Below, in pieces: positions 46,001 through 54,138 of a DNA stretch of 64,000 nt. Every line of letters starts with the position of its first letter. The stretch's first letter is position 1. Made by a program: the position numbers and the translations under genes. This stretch comes from Bacillus thuringiensis. Its GTDB lineage: Bacteria; Bacillota; Bacilli; Bacillales; Bacillaceae_G. The stretch covers positions 1,485,501 through 1,549,500 of the forward strand of contig NZ_CP155559.1 of NCBI RefSeq assembly GCF_022095615.2. Direction: 5' to 3'. The notes under the pieces were generated by a model, which was given only the letters and a program-made list of their open reading frames with translations, did not search any database and had not been told where the DNA came from.

Positions 46001-49000
46001 TTTGGACCCCCAGGTCCAATTGTGAAAATCGGATTTGGAATACTAACTACTTGCACACGGAAGGTGACGTTTATAAAATCTCCTGCAATAATATCCCCAA
46101 CAGGTATCCCATGCGCTGGATTTACCCCAGGTAATAAAACTCCCCCTACTCGAACGCTATCAACTATAAATACTGTATTATTTGGAATTGGATCTGTAAA
46201 AATGATGTTAGTAGCAGTCGCGTTCCCGATATTTTCTAATAAAACTGTATATGTTAAAAATGAATTTCCAGGTGCTACGTCAGAAAATAGTCGATCCACA
46301 CTTTTCGTTGCTTGAATAATTGCTTCGTTAATTTGCACTAAAGTTGGATTACTTGTAGCTGTTTCTGTCACTGGCGGCTGGGTAGGATCCACAATAATAG
46401 AGTATGTCGTACTAGATTGATTCAACGTTGGATTGGAAGCTGGTATTGAGCCAACGATAGCTTGAAAGCTAATTATTGTCGTTCCTCCAACTGGAATTGA
46501 GTCTAAAGAAATCCCGCTATCTGGTCTAAATCCAAGTTGTGAGATGGTATTGATTTGTACGCTATCAGGAACGAATGAAAGTTCAGGTGGTAATATATCG
46601 ATAAAAACAGGCGAGTTTGCGATAGTATTTCCGCTGTTAGTGAGGGCAGTTGTATACGTAATTGTATCTCCAACAGCAGCAAATGCACTGCTCGCAGTTT
46701 TGGTTGCGATAACGGAAGCGGTATTTACTTGTGTAAAGGTTTTATTAGATTTAACTGTTCGTGAAACAGGTGGTTCATTTATATCTACAATAAAGCTATA
46801 TTGAAGTGAGGATTTGTTAGGGATTGGATTAGGGTTTGGAATTGTTGTAATGTTTACTTGAAAACTAAGTGTAACGGATGCATTTGAATTCAAGTTACCA
46901 ATATTGATACCATTTTGTGGATTTGCATTAGGAATAGTTGTTCCATTTACCGTAAAACTATTTGGAATAAACGTTGTACCATTTGGAATTGCATCTGTAA
47001 AAATAACATTGTTTGCGGTAGTATTACCAGAATTAGTAATGGTAGAAGTGAAAGTAATTGTATCTCCAATAGTAGCGAATGTTGAATTGACAGTTTTATT
47101 TATAGAAAGAGTAGCATCAATAATTGGAGTAACCGTCGTATTCGTAATTGTACTGCTAACAGCAGGTGATTGGTTTGGGTTCACGGTATATTCATAATTT
47201 ACAAGAGCATTATTTGTTAATGTGCCACTAGGTGGTATCGCTAAAATTTGTGCTTGAAAAGTAATGAATACAGTATCTCCTGGCGAAATATCTGCTAAGT
47301 GAACACCAAGTGATGGATCTAATCCTGGTTGTGGAACATTATTGATCGTTACGGAGTTTTGGATAAATGAAGCTCCTGCGCCAAGCCCATCCGTTAAAAC
47401 AGTTGCACTAGCAGGGATATTACCTGTATTTGTTACTGCAATCGTATAGGTCACGATATCACCAATTGCAGCTGTCGGTGTATTCACAGACTTAGTAGCG
47501 ACAATAGTAGCATTATTAATTTGAGTTGTTATTACGTTACTTAACGTATTGGCGGATGCTGGAGGTAAGTTAGGATTTACGACATACTGGTACGTTGTAT
47601 TGCTTTGGTTCGGGATAGGATTTGGATTCGGGATAGAATTTACTTGTACTTGGAACGAGATGGTCGTATTTGCATTGGGGTTTATTGGATCAATTGCTAT
47701 GCCATTTGCTGGATTTACATTAGGGAGTGTATTCCTGTTTACTGTAACACTATTAGGAATAAAAGACGTCCCGTTTGGAATTACATCTGTAAATATTACA
47801 TTTGATGCAAGTGTGTTCCCGCTATTCGTTAAAGTAGTCGTGTACGTAATAATATCATTTACATTCGCAAACTGTTTATCTGCAGATTTCGTAGAGGTAA
47901 TCGTAGCGTTATTAATAGTTGTTTGTACAGTGTTAGAAGCAACCATCTGCATTACAGCAGGTTTGGATGGATCGTACGTGTATTGGAATGTTGTGCCCGA
48001 TTGATTCGTAATCGGATTTAAAGTAGGGATACTTGGTACAGAAATTTGGAATGCAACAGTACGTGATGAATTTGCTCCTATCGTACCGATAAAAATGCTG
48101 TTAGCAGGATTTGCATTTGCTATAGGGACACCGTTAATCGTTACAGTATTAGGAATGAAGATGGTACCCGCTGGAATGATATCTGTAAACGTTACATTAG
48201 AAGCAGCGATATTCCCGTTATTCGTTAAAATAGTTGTATACGTAATGACATCACCAACATCAGCGAAGTTTGTGCTTGTTAGCTTCGTTGCAACAATATT
48301 AGCAGTATTAATTTGTGTCGTTACTATATTACTAGTAGCGTTTCTCACAACAGCAGGTAAATTTGGATCGGCGATAAAGCTATATTGAAGTGCAGCGCTG
48401 TTTTGAACTGGATCTGGTAAAGGTAAACTATTTGCACTAATTTGGAAAACAATGGTTGTAATACCACCTGCTGGAATCGTACCAACTTGAAGACCAACAC
48501 TTGGATCTACACCTAGCTGTAAAGTACCACCTATAAAAATACTATTTGGTACGAGAGTCGTACCAGGAGGTAGAATATCTGTAACGATTACATTATTTGC
48601 TGGAGTATTCCCAGGATTAGCTAGGGCAATAGTATATGTGATCGGTTGCCCAACATCTGCAATAGTTAAATCTACCTGTTTGACAATAACTACATTTGCT
48701 AAGTTGATTTGTGTACTGACAGTATTACTTAAAGATGTTTCTATAGTTGGTGGATCGCCTGGATTTAGAATAAAGCTATATTGTGTACTAGCTGAATTTA
48801 TTGTTGGGTTTTGTGTTGGTAAAGAAGTGACAGTTACTTGATAAGAGACTGTCAGTGAGCCGTTAGCAGGAATGGAAGGTAACGGAACACCGAGATTTGG
48901 ATCGGCGTTATTTTGGAGTACACCATTAATAAGGAAAGTGTTTTGGATAAAGGTAGTACCGTCTGGATTCGTATCTACGAAAGTAGGACTATCAGCAGAA

Positions 49001-52000
49001 ACGCTTCCTGCATTCGTCAAAACAACGGTATAAGTTAATATATCCCCTACAGTAGCGAACGCTCGATCCGCTGTTTTGGTTGAAATGACATTTGCATCGT
49101 TTACTTGAGTAAATGTAGTAGTTGAAGTAGTGTTCTTACTTACAGGTGAAGCGTTTGGATCAACGATAAAGTTATAGGAAATGGAAGCGCTATTTGAAAT
49201 GGGATTTGGGTTTGGAATGCTAGTTATTACTACTTGGAATGAAGCTGTAATTGTAGTAGTAGCATTGATGCTACCAATGCTGATGCTAGCTGGTGTTGCT
49301 CCCGGCTGAGTGATACCGTTAACTATAACACTGTTCGGTACAAAGGTAGTACCGTTCGCAATTGGGTCGGATAGTAATACGTTGTTCGCTGTAACATTTC
49401 CATTGTTTGTAAGAGAAAAAGTGTAAGTTAATATATCTCCAACTTCCGCAAATGTTTTATCTACAGATTTAATAGCTTGAAGGTTTGCTAGTCTAATTGC
49501 GGATGTAACAGCATTAGAATTTGCAGTTTTTGAGGTGGGTGGCAGACTTGGATTTACAGTATATAGATAAGAGGCGAAAGCATTATTAATGATAGGGTTT
49601 TGGGCGGTAATATTGATGACTGTTACCTGGAAAGAAAGGGTAAAAGTAGCTCCGCCAGGAATTGTGCCGATAGGTAAAGCAACTAGAGAATCTACATTTT
49701 GCAAAACTCCGTTTAGTGTTACAGTACCAGCCGTCAATATCGTTCCATTTGGAAGTGGATCTGTTAGTTGTACGTTAGTTGCAGCTGTATTTCCACTGTT
49801 TGTAATAAGAATTGTATAATTGATTGTTTCGCCAATTGTAGCAAATTGTTTATTTGTTGATTTTGTTAATGTTACATTGGCATTGTTAATTTGAGTGGAA
49901 ACGAGATTAGAAGAAATGTTTTTTATAATGGGTGATTGACTTGGATTGACAGTGTACTGATAAGAAGCACTTGAACCATTAGATACGGCATTTGAAGCTG
50001 GTATTGTGTTTACTACTACTTGAAATGAAACATTTTTAGTTGTGCCAGTTGGAATCGATCCAATGTTCACACCGTTAGCGGGATTTGCTCCCACTTGTGT
50101 CGTACCATCTATCGTTAAACTGTTGAGAACAAAAGTTGTTCCAGTAGGAATGATATCTGTAAAAATAACGTTGTTCGCATTCGTATTACCTGTACCTGTA
50201 AAGGAAACGGTGTACGTTAGTGTATCACCAATATCTGCAAAATTTTTATCTACTGCTTTCGTCATGGTGACAGTAGCATTATTCACTTGAGTGGATACGG
50301 TATTAGTTGTATCAGTCCCGCTTACTGCCGGTTGATTTGGCACAGGAATGTATTGATATGTTGTTGTACCACTATTTAATATTGGATTTGTTTGGGGAAT
50401 AGAAGGAACGAATACTTGAAATGAAACAGTAGTCGTAGAATTAGCAGCAATAGATCCAATTGATATACCAGTAGCGGGATTTGCTCCTGCTTGAGTAACC
50501 CCGTTAACAGTTACACTCCCTGGAATGAAAGTAGTCCCGCTAGGAATCGGATCCGTATATATAACGTTCGTTGCAGCGATATTTCCTATATTAGCTAAGG
50601 AAATACTGTAAGTTAATGTTTCACCAATGTCAGTAAAGATTTTGTTAACTGATTTTGTTCCATTAATATCGGCGAGGTTAATTTGTGTTCCAGCAGAGTT
50701 GCTTGTTGCAAGACCGTTAAAGGTTGTTCCTCCAGCAATTGGTGTATATTGAAATGTAATATTAGCAGTGTTAGAAATCGGATTTGGGTTTGGAAGAGAG
50801 ACGACAGTCGCTTGGAAAGTTACGGTACGAGAAGCGTTGTTATTAATTGTTCCAAGAGATATACCAGCAGCAGGATTTGCATTTGTCTGTGGTACGTTAT
50901 CTACTGTTACAGTGCCAGGTATAAAAGAAGTACCGTTAGGGAGACTATCTATAAAAATAGCATTATTGGCGGGAAGAAGCCCGGTGTTAGGGATAGTAAC
51001 GGTATAAGTGAGAATATCTCCAATTGCAGCAACACTTTTATTCACGCTTTTCGTTGCTTGTATATTAGGTGAATTTATGTTGATTTGTAAGCCGACTGTA
51101 TTTAACATATATGCATCTCCGTTAGTTGTTAAACGGATTGCGGCGGAGACTTGAGAGTTTGTTAAATAAGGAGAAATATCAATAGAAGTAATGTCCCAAC
51201 CTTGCCGGCCTGCGGAGATATTTGTACTTGTAGAAGCACTTTGATTTCGTGTTCCGAATGTCCCCGTTGTATCTAAATTTCCGGCAGCATTATTAATTTG
51301 AGAACCAAAGAAATTATTTATAGCATTATTTGGTCCAGATAAAGCATTTAATGAACTGAAATTGGGTCCAAATAAAGCTTGATCCCCGGTTAAATCAGCA
51401 TCTCCTTCGGTAGAACTTAAAAATAATCTCCCGCTTACAGGTCCTCCTGAAGGTGTTAAAAATCCTGAGACTGATACATCGGCACTACCAGTTTCCACAG
51501 AAACACGGTTACCAGCTACGTAAATTGTTAAATTTCTTGCAGGTAAGGAACCGTTTTGATAAGCGACAATGAGCGTCCATCCAGAAGAATTGATAGCCCC
51601 ATTAGAAGCATCTAAAGGATCAACAAGTCCAGGGACAGAGCCGGTTGTATAAGAGCCAGATCCAGCAGCTTGGACGAGGGATGTTACATCTGCGGATCGC
51701 GTATAGAATCCAAATGTGACAGATCCAGAAACGAATGTTTGATTTGAAGCTGTAACAGCTGAAGGAGTAATCGAGTATGTTGATACAGGTGTTGTGAAAG
51801 AAACAGGATTCCCTAAAACACTCGTAATATTTTGATCACGAGATAAGTAGTTTCCGCCCCAAACAAGTTCTGCGTAAAGAATAGTACTACCAGCAGGGAT
51901 ATTTAAAATAGCGGTAGAACTATTTTGTGTATAGTTTAACGTAGTACCAGCAGGAAAAGTCGTAACTTGTAAAGCGGTATTCGTAGTTATAAACGCCCCA

Positions 52001-52116
52001 ATTGCACCGATTGTACCAGCACGGTTTTGATTACTAATTTTACTTAAGCCTAAAGTGTTTCCTGTAATAGCGAGTGCGCCGTTAGTGGTGGTAGAAAATC
52101 GATTTGTAATTGGCAT
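37084..52116 (-). CDS. Giant DUF11-repeat protein, 5010 aa
   Basis: One uninterrupted reading frame of 5010 codons. The first 340 residues form a unique domain (ILYAELVWGGNYLS, SGWTLIVAYQNGSLPARNL, RQGWDITSIDISPYL) seen at the head of other DUF11 proteins. About 35 repeats of roughly 131 residues follow, each with a block like TKSVDKxFAxIGDTITYT, a block like NVIFTDxIPxGTTFIPNSVTVNG, then NPxxGIxIGxI and VTFQV. This is the DUF11 / B. anthracis-type conserved repeat, thought to be a surface stalk fold. The protein is rich in T, N, I and V and I notice only one cysteine, near the end. It has no signal peptide, no LPxTG and no membrane anchor; it ends with an aromatic tail FWAWIWWK. The ATG has ribosome binding site GAGGTGAC. 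Confidence 0.92.
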   Translation of the reverse strand: MPITNRFSTTTNGALAITGNTLGLSKISNQNRAGTIGAIGAFITTNTALQVTTFPAGTTLNYTQNSSTAILNIPAGSTILYAELVWGGNYLSRDQNITSVLGNPVSFTTPVSTYSITPSAVTASNQTFVSGSVTFGFYTRSADVTSLVQAAGSGSYTTGSVPGLVDPLDASNGAINSSGWTLIVAYQNGSLPARNLTIYVAGNRVSVETGSADVSVSGFLTPSGGPVSGRLFLSSTEGDADLTGDQALFGPNFSSLNALSGPNNAINNFFGSQINNAAGNLDTTGTFGTRNQSASTSTNISAGRQGWDITSIDISPYLTNSQVSAAIRLTTNGDAYMLNTVGLQININSPNIQATKSVNKSVAAIGDILTYTVTIPNTGLLPANNAIFIDSLPNGTSFIPGTVTVDNVPQTNANPAAGISLGTINNNASRTVTFQATVVSLPNPNPISNTANITFQYTPIAGGTTFNGLATSNSAGTQINLADINGTKSVNKIFTDIGETLTYSISLANIGNIAATNVIYTDPIPSGTTFIPGSVTVNGVTQAGANPATGISIGSIAANSTTTVSFQVFVPSIPQTNPILNSGTTTYQYIPVPNQPAVSGTDTTNTVSTQVNNATVTMTKAVDKNFADIGDTLTYTVSFTGTGNTNANNVIFTDIIPTGTTFVLNSLTIDGTTQVGANPANGVNIGSIPTGTTKNVSFQVVVNTIPASNAVSNGSSASYQYTVNPSQSPIIKNISSNLVSTQINNANVTLTKSTNKQFATIGETINYTILITNSGNTAATNVQLTDPLPNGTILTAGTVTLNGVLQNVDSLVALPIGTIPGGATFTLSFQVTVINITAQNPIINNAFASYLYTVNPSLPPTSKTANSNAVTSAIRLANLQAIKSVDKTFAEVGDILTYTFSLTNNGNVTANNVLLSDPIANGTTFVPNSVIVNGITQPGATPASISIGSINATTTITASFQVVITSIPNPNPISNSASISYNFIVDPNASPVSKNTTSTTTFTQVNDANVISTKTADRAFATVGDILTYTVVLTNAGSVSADSPTFVDTNPDGTTFIQNTFLINGVLQNNADPNLGVPLPSIPANGSLTVSYQVTVTSLPTQNPTINSASTQYSFILNPGDPPTIETSLSNTVSTQINLANVVIVKQVDLTIADVGQPITYTIALANPGNTPANNVIVTDILPPGTTLVPNSIFIGGTLQLGVDPSVGLQVGTIPAGGITTIVFQISANSLPLPDPVQNSAALQYSFIADPNLPAVVRNATSNIVTTQINTANIVATKLTSTNFADVGDVITYTTILTNNGNIAASNVTFTDIIPAGTIFIPNTVTINGVPIANANPANSIFIGTIGANSSRTVAFQISVPSIPTLNPITNQSGTTFQYTYDPSKPAVMQMVASNTVQTTINNATITSTKSADKQFANVNDIITYTTTLTNSGNTLASNVIFTDVIPNGTSFIPNSVTVNRNTLPNVNPANGIAIDPINPNANTTISFQVQVNSIPNPNPIPNQSNTTYQYVVNPNLPPASANTLSNVITTQINNATIVATKSVNTPTAAIGDIVTYTIAVTNTGNIPASATVLTDGLGAGASFIQNSVTINNVPQPGLDPSLGVHLADISPGDTVFITFQAQILAIPPSGTLTNNALVNYEYTVNPNQSPAVSSTITNTTVTPIIDATLSINKTVNSTFATIGDTITFTSTITNSGNTTANNVIFTDAIPNGTTFIPNSFTVNGTTIPNANPQNGINIGNLNSNASVTLSFQVNITTIPNPNPIPNKSSLQYSFIVDINEPPVSRTVKSNKTFTQVNTASVIATKTASSAFAAVGDTITYTTALTNSGNTIANSPVFIDILPPELSFVPDSVQINTISQLGFRPDSGISLDSIPVGGTTIISFQAIVGSIPASNPTLNQSSTTYSIIVDPTQPPVTETATSNPTLVQINEAIIQATKSVDRLFSDVAPGNSFLTYTVLLENIGNATATNIIFTDPIPNNTVFIVDSVRVGGVLLPGVNPAHGIPVGDIIAGDFINVTFRVQVVSIPNPIFTIGPGGPNSPVVNGASIDYQFMTGPNLPLASRSTTSNPVSTQINSGEIVAVKSVDKTFATIGDTISYTITLSNPGNVTSQNINITDILPDGTTFISGTLVNDSGAQQIGNPANGIQIGNINPSGMAVITINALVLNIPSINPISNSSSVQFQHIVDPSQPVITQTASSNTVTTTINSAILATTKSADKSIVSVGDTITYTTTITNTGNTPATNITFTSAIPANTTFIPNSVTINSIQQPGAQPALGVTIPNIAPGATVTVTFQVTVLSVPPSNSIMGNDTILYSYTVDPNGTPVTTSTSTNIVTNPVLDAMITMVKSVDQTLVTLGDTITYTTILTNTGNTNATNITFTDLIPNGTTFITDSVTINGITQIGLNPNTGITIGSIAANSSISIAFQVTATSTPVQNPIANSATASYTFIADPNAPIVSRNVTSNTTFTTINTATILSSKQVDKSFSHIGDTLTYTVTLTNNGNSSAQNVIFTDTVPSGTTFIANTFSINGIPQSGANPTNGVNIGPITVGAIVNVSFQVNVTSLPTENPIVNFSSTSYQLVSPPDAETSISNPVSTQIKEAILSMTKNESASFSDIGQTAFYTISISNIGNTDAANIVFTDVLPSGLTFVPNTLTVDGVLQPNANPNTGVLLATLPPNEIYSIVFQVTVNSIPSINPTPNTASTTYEFIVDPVNPSVSSSATSNTTLLQINNANIISTKTADLTFADVGNTITFTLNLPNTGNMTATDVTVIDILDSNLTFVPNSFTVNGQTIPNADLSTGVNIGSINGGNTAIVTFQAAVTTLPTLNPISNSTLTAYHYVVDPSQPPITTSNQSNTTTTQINSAILTAQKNSNVSTVDIGQDIVYTVTITNSGNVSATNVIFTDLIPDGTSFEPNSFTLNGISIPNANIITGVPIGDIAPNQSVIVAFHINANEIPPINPITNQASVSFQHIVNPANPPVSKNITSNNVTTKIESAILNTIKIGDKAFATIGDTITYTTTITNTGNIPANNVVFSDPLPTWTQFVAGSVVVDGTPLSSASIIDGVGINTINPNQTVTIIFQVQIVSNPTTFTPELQNLGFVNFQYNVGNALQAQPGNVETNVFVTSINSAILSAVKTANTAFANIGDTITYTVSIQNSGNTNATNLNFSDLIPVGTTFVENSFTVNGSTIPGANPNNGVNIGTVNAGNSLTVTFQVIVTSTPPSNPITNVASIQYAFIVDPAAPPITGTINSRSASTQINNATVTTVLEANRTIVSIGDIITYTATLTNTGNFPANSVLLINGVPEGALFVPNSVTLNGVSLPDASPTLGIPVGIIAPGDSATITFQFLASSIPPQGAIINQALASYTYIVDPSQPPVTATSSSNTVTTAVVDASLSVIKNTDSLVQSTNGTITYTVVIQNNGNTTANTVTLTDLVPEGTAFIPNSVNINGVSAPGADPNIGISLNSITPSEIVTVTFQVIVQSIPSVNPISNIARIDYTFIADPNAPIISRTITSNPAFTQISDATILSLKAVNAQQATTGDILTYTITLENTGNIPATNLIFSDTISEGTTFVENSFTLNGATIPGANPNVGVTLPNLVANATHLISFQIFINDPFLQQSITNQSNTTYTIQPDPGQPPITETSTSNIVITNFVQAQLTITKTSNPITVDIGGTILYISEVKNTGNVDAINIIFTDSIPPGTTFVPDSVTINGVLQPGVNPENGIPIGTIPANSSKTILFQVQTNTPPTETEIINQSSATYQYVSIPTAPPVNRSANSNIVTTSLQNANIISVKSANVTFVSIGQIITYTNTLQNIGTVPANNTVFIDNIPEGTIFIEDSLSINNVMHPGANPENGVTLGTIQPNETVTISFQVQLTSIPEGNTVINISDTSYEYQIDPSSPIIQRRSLSNAVNTEVRTANVSAIKSANRSVTRIGQIITYTVAVTNAGTIPITNTLLIDAIAAGTTFVPNSILVDGVPRPNENPVTGINLGIILPNNTIIVTFQVNVVSIPSQNNINNIAVIHYEYKPEQSAPPISETTSSNTTNIQFIDVILIATKSANKVLANIGETIAYTVFIQNNGSTTTNSIFFTDTIEDGTVFIPGSVTVNNTVLPAADPNIGFSIPNITPGQATTITFQVSVTNLPAVNPTPNTTNIVYDFIFNPDFAPIQKSTTSNTTFIQINDADIVSLKTVDLTSVTIGNILTYTTTLTNIGNTDATAVVFTDNIPDGTIFIEGSVLVNNIPQLNANPSAGILVGTIAPNVSIPVTFSVTIVALPASGRIQNQSTSRYTINGEEQISTSNITFTEVISATVIATKTTPIQYADLQTIIPYTISIINNGNIQVENIIVTDIIPANTSFIENSVIVNGNARPNDNPLSGIQLDNIPPNTTATILFQVRVTSIPQTNPISNTSTIEYQYTVPNQPPITETIISSAAVTTINHANLNSNKAVDRAFATVDDTLTYTITLKQTGNVAANDVIIQDMIPQGTTFVENSVIVNGEVLPGVNPVSGIPIGTITVGGDASASFQVSVTSIPTPNELNNKAITTFSYIVNPNNVPVTNTTTTNTVTTTVQNDNVVAIKSVNATNALPSQTLTYTITITNSGNVTIEDLLVIDTVPVDTTFVTGSVTINGINQPNANPENGITLGNLAPNASAIITFQVTISSSTLQSTINNDASVSYTVTIDPNEPPITITKQTNTVTTTVVDPMVRIEKTADKSIVTTGETITFTLEVINHSPIPTISTSVLDIIPSGTTFIENSVTINGTPVPNVRPDTGMNIGALPADGIATITFQVLVTSIPSNSTIINSATVTVAFQLTPQDPIITFIVNSNIVRIPVQFITATVVKNASVSSAYLNQYFDYTVRITNTSDISLSNVSLQDTIPPGLQFMNGTVFINGERSPLANPNIGFLVATNLEPNETIIVLFTVQVIRPPVNNEFKNTANISLQLQVSPTDPPITVTVTSNENIVAFISENPDETLPNLNCFFDGERFIHVTPRNIRNYFWAWIWWK
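37250..51085 (-). repeat. Array of about 35 DUF11 protein repeats
   Basis: The repeats are visible in the protein (period about 131-133 residues, about 395 nt) but have diverged strongly in DNA, so this is an old array. By the phrase FIPNSVTVNG and its variants I counted 35 units. The C-terminal units are the most divergent. A unit near the middle has an extra insertion (IPNPIFTIGPGGPNSP). Confidence 0.85.
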
Positions 52117-52152
52117 GTTGTCACCTCATTTACAATATAGTTTTGGTCAAAA

Positions 52153-52161
52153 TAGGATATG
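52153..52161 (-). promoter_or_regulatory. Mother-cell-type -10 upstream of the giant gene
   Basis: On the minus strand CATATCCTA fits the sigma-K -10 pattern CATAnnnTA and is placed 36 nt before the start codon. No matching AC is seen 16-17 nt further upstream, so this is weak evidence. Confidence 0.25.
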
Positions 52162-52238
52162 TGTGTGACAAATAAAGGGAAACATGTACAAGTTGATTTG
52201 GTAATAATGATTTAAATGTCTAGATAAGGGGATGGAGT

Positions 52239-53099
52239 ATGATTGAATTAGAAATTAGGTTGGAGCGTCTTAAGGAAGAACAAATAGGCGATATTGTAGC
52301 GTTATCTTCTTATATTGGATGGGATTATAACAGAGAAGAAATTGAGACTATTTTTGATTCAGGTATCGTATATGGTGCGTGGAATGAGAGGGAGAACCTA
52401 ATTGCTAGCGCAGCAATAATATTATATGGGGAGAAATTAGCGTCTATCGGAATGGTCATTGTACATCCAGATTATAAGGGGAGAGGGATTGGAAAGGCGA
52501 TAACGAATTCATGTATTAAGAGCGTATCGGTTCAAACTCCCATTATGCTTATTGCTACGGATGAGGGAAAGCCTCTATATGAAAAATTAGGATTTAGAGT
52601 AGTAAGCTATGTTTCTAAATACATATGTAACTCGTACAATGTGAATGATTATTGTGTAGGAAATGAAGATTATATGATGAATTATGAAGAGTGTGATTTA
52701 GAAGAAATAATAAAATTGGATGAGTGTGCGTTTGGAACAAATAGAGAAGAGTTTTTAACGAAAAGAATGATGCAAAGTGAACAGTGCATCGTTGTAAAGG
52801 ACAAGGAACAAAATGTATTAGGTTATGGTTTAAGTATACAAACACCAGAAAATAAAATAATAGGACCAGTCGTTGCAAGAGATGATGCGATGGCAATGAG
52901 GATTGTACATTATTTAGCAAGAGGGCATCATGGTAAATTAAGAATGGATGTACCAGAAGGAAAGAAAGATTTTGTGAAAGAATTAGAGATTACTGGTTTT
53001 CAAAAGGTTAATACACCACCAATTATGATGAAAAATAGCGATAAATTATTAAAAAGGAGTAATGAACTGTATAGCATTGCAGCACAAATTTTTGGATAA
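52239..53099 (+). CDS. Two-domain GNAT acetyltransferase
   Basis: A 286-residue protein with an N-terminal GNAT domain (acetyl-CoA loop VHPDYKGRGIGKAITNS near residues 82-98) and a C-terminal second GNAT-like fold (ECDLEEIIKLDECAFGTNREEFL, then PVVARDDAMAMRIVHYL), an arrangement of the YitI-like two-domain GNATs. The substrate is not known. The ATG follows AAGGGGATGGAGT. It is divergent from the giant gene and ends at a bidirectional terminator. Confidence 0.85.
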   Translation: MIELEIRLERLKEEQIGDIVALSSYIGWDYNREEIETIFDSGIVYGAWNERENLIASAAIILYGEKLASIGMVIVHPDYKGRGIGKAITNSCIKSVSVQTPIMLIATDEGKPLYEKLGFRVVSYVSKYICNSYNVNDYCVGNEDYMMNYEECDLEEIIKLDECAFGTNREEFLTKRMMQSEQCIVVKDKEQNVLGYGLSIQTPENKIIGPVVARDDAMAMRIVHYLARGHHGKLRMDVPEGKKDFVKELEITGFQKVNTPPIMMKNSDKLLKRSNELYSIAAQIFG

Positions 53100-53131
53100 A
53101 AAAGAATCCTTCTGAATGAAGGATTCTTTTT
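53098..53131. terminator. Bidirectional terminator
   Basis: AAAAGAATCCTTC / GAAGGATTCTTTT with loop TGAAT, between converging genes. Confidence 0.9.
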
Positions 53132-53132
53132 A

Positions 53133-53693
53133 TTAATCACGGTATTGATCATGAATAGGTTGAAAAAGGTCTTCCTCGACATCTCTAACAACTGAAAAAT
53201 GATCAACATTATAATGACCATGTAGAGTTTTATTATGATGACCAATGATTTGCTCTGCAGATAATACGTTAGAATCAGTTGTGGAATGACCGTTTTTAAT
53301 TAATGTAACGTCAAATCCTTGTACAGTCGCCGTTCTAACAGCGGTATCGATACAATGTTCTGTTTTACATCCACCGATAACGATATGGCTAATTTTTTCT
53401 TCTTTTAAAAGTTCGAGTAAAGAGGTGCCATAGAATGCGTTTGTTGCTGCTTTATTAATAAGGATTGCAGACTTAGGTACTTTAATTTGATTATGTACTT
53501 CAAATCCTTCTCCGCTGCCAGAAGCAACATCAATATCTCTTACGAAAACAATAAGGGCATTTGCATCTATTGCTTTCTGTACGGCTGTATTTAATGTAGA
53601 TAATAACTCGGTTTTACGAAAAACTTCTTTTTCTTGTTCATTTCCATCCATTAATTCTTGCTGCGCATCGATAATTAATAGTGCCTGTTTCAT
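53133..53693 (-). CDS. Isochorismatase-family cysteine hydrolase
   Basis: A 186-residue hydrolase. The family triad is visible as the aspartate in LLIIDAQQELM, a lysine in VPKSAILINKAATNAF, and the nucleophilic cysteine in GGCKTEHCIDTAVRTA, preceded by the cis-peptide stretch VIGGC. Members act on isochorismate, nicotinamide or ureido compounds; the substrate here is not predictable. The start follows AAGGGGAGACACG on the minus strand. It is monocistronic. Confidence 0.9.
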   Translation of the reverse strand: MKQALLIIDAQQELMDGNEQEKEVFRKTELLSTLNTAVQKAIDANALIVFVRDIDVASGSGEGFEVHNQIKVPKSAILINKAATNAFYGTSLLELLKEEKISHIVIGGCKTEHCIDTAVRTATVQGFDVTLIKNGHSTTDSNVLSAEQIIGHHNKTLHGHYNVDHFSVVRDVEEDLFQPIHDQYRD

Positions 53694-53875
53694 CGTGTCT
53701 CCCCTTTAATCTGAAATAAGTTCCACTGTACATATTCCGTTATATTGATAGGAAATCCTTCATTGCAAGCGAAGTAGACGATAGATTTACAAAGTTGTCA
53801 AATAAATTTCATTCTCTTAGCGTGTAAAAACATGTATGATAGGAGATGGAGAATTTTTGAGTAGGTGGGAATAAC

Positions 53876-54136
53876 ATGCAAACAGTAGAGGATTATCTTT
53901 CATTCTTACATACGAAAGGATTTAAATTATCAGAGGAAGCACAAGGGTTTATTATGTTCGGACAAGGATATACTGGTGCATCTGATGGAATTGTGAACGC
54001 GGCAATAGAAGCGACAATTAAACATCAATTACAGTTCGATGGAAGTTATTTTGTTGCGTTATTAGAACGATTGAAAGAAGAAGATATTACAGATAAAAAA
54101 AGCGCTAAGGCTTTTATGCGGAAGTTACAAGCGTAA
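53876..54136 (+). CDS. Hypothetical protein, 86 aa (possibly DUF6123)
   Basis: A small soluble helical protein (MQTVEDYLSFLHTKGFKL ... KSAKAFMRKLQA) which may belong to DUF6123, a Bacillus family of unknown function; I am not certain of the number. The ATG follows GTAGGTGGGAATAAC. It is convergent with the EamA gene, whose stop is 3 nt away. Confidence 0.75.
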   Translation: MQTVEDYLSFLHTKGFKLSEEAQGFIMFGQGYTGASDGIVNAAIEATIKHQLQFDGSYFVALLERLKEEDITDKKSAKAFMRKLQA

Positions 54137-54138
54137 CT

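Noticed and set aside
37295..51072. Many plus-strand ORFs of 60-150 codons inside the giant gene
   Set aside because: They recur because the minus-strand repeats are T/N/I-rich and stop-poor in antisense; they have no ribosome binding sites and mirror the repeats.
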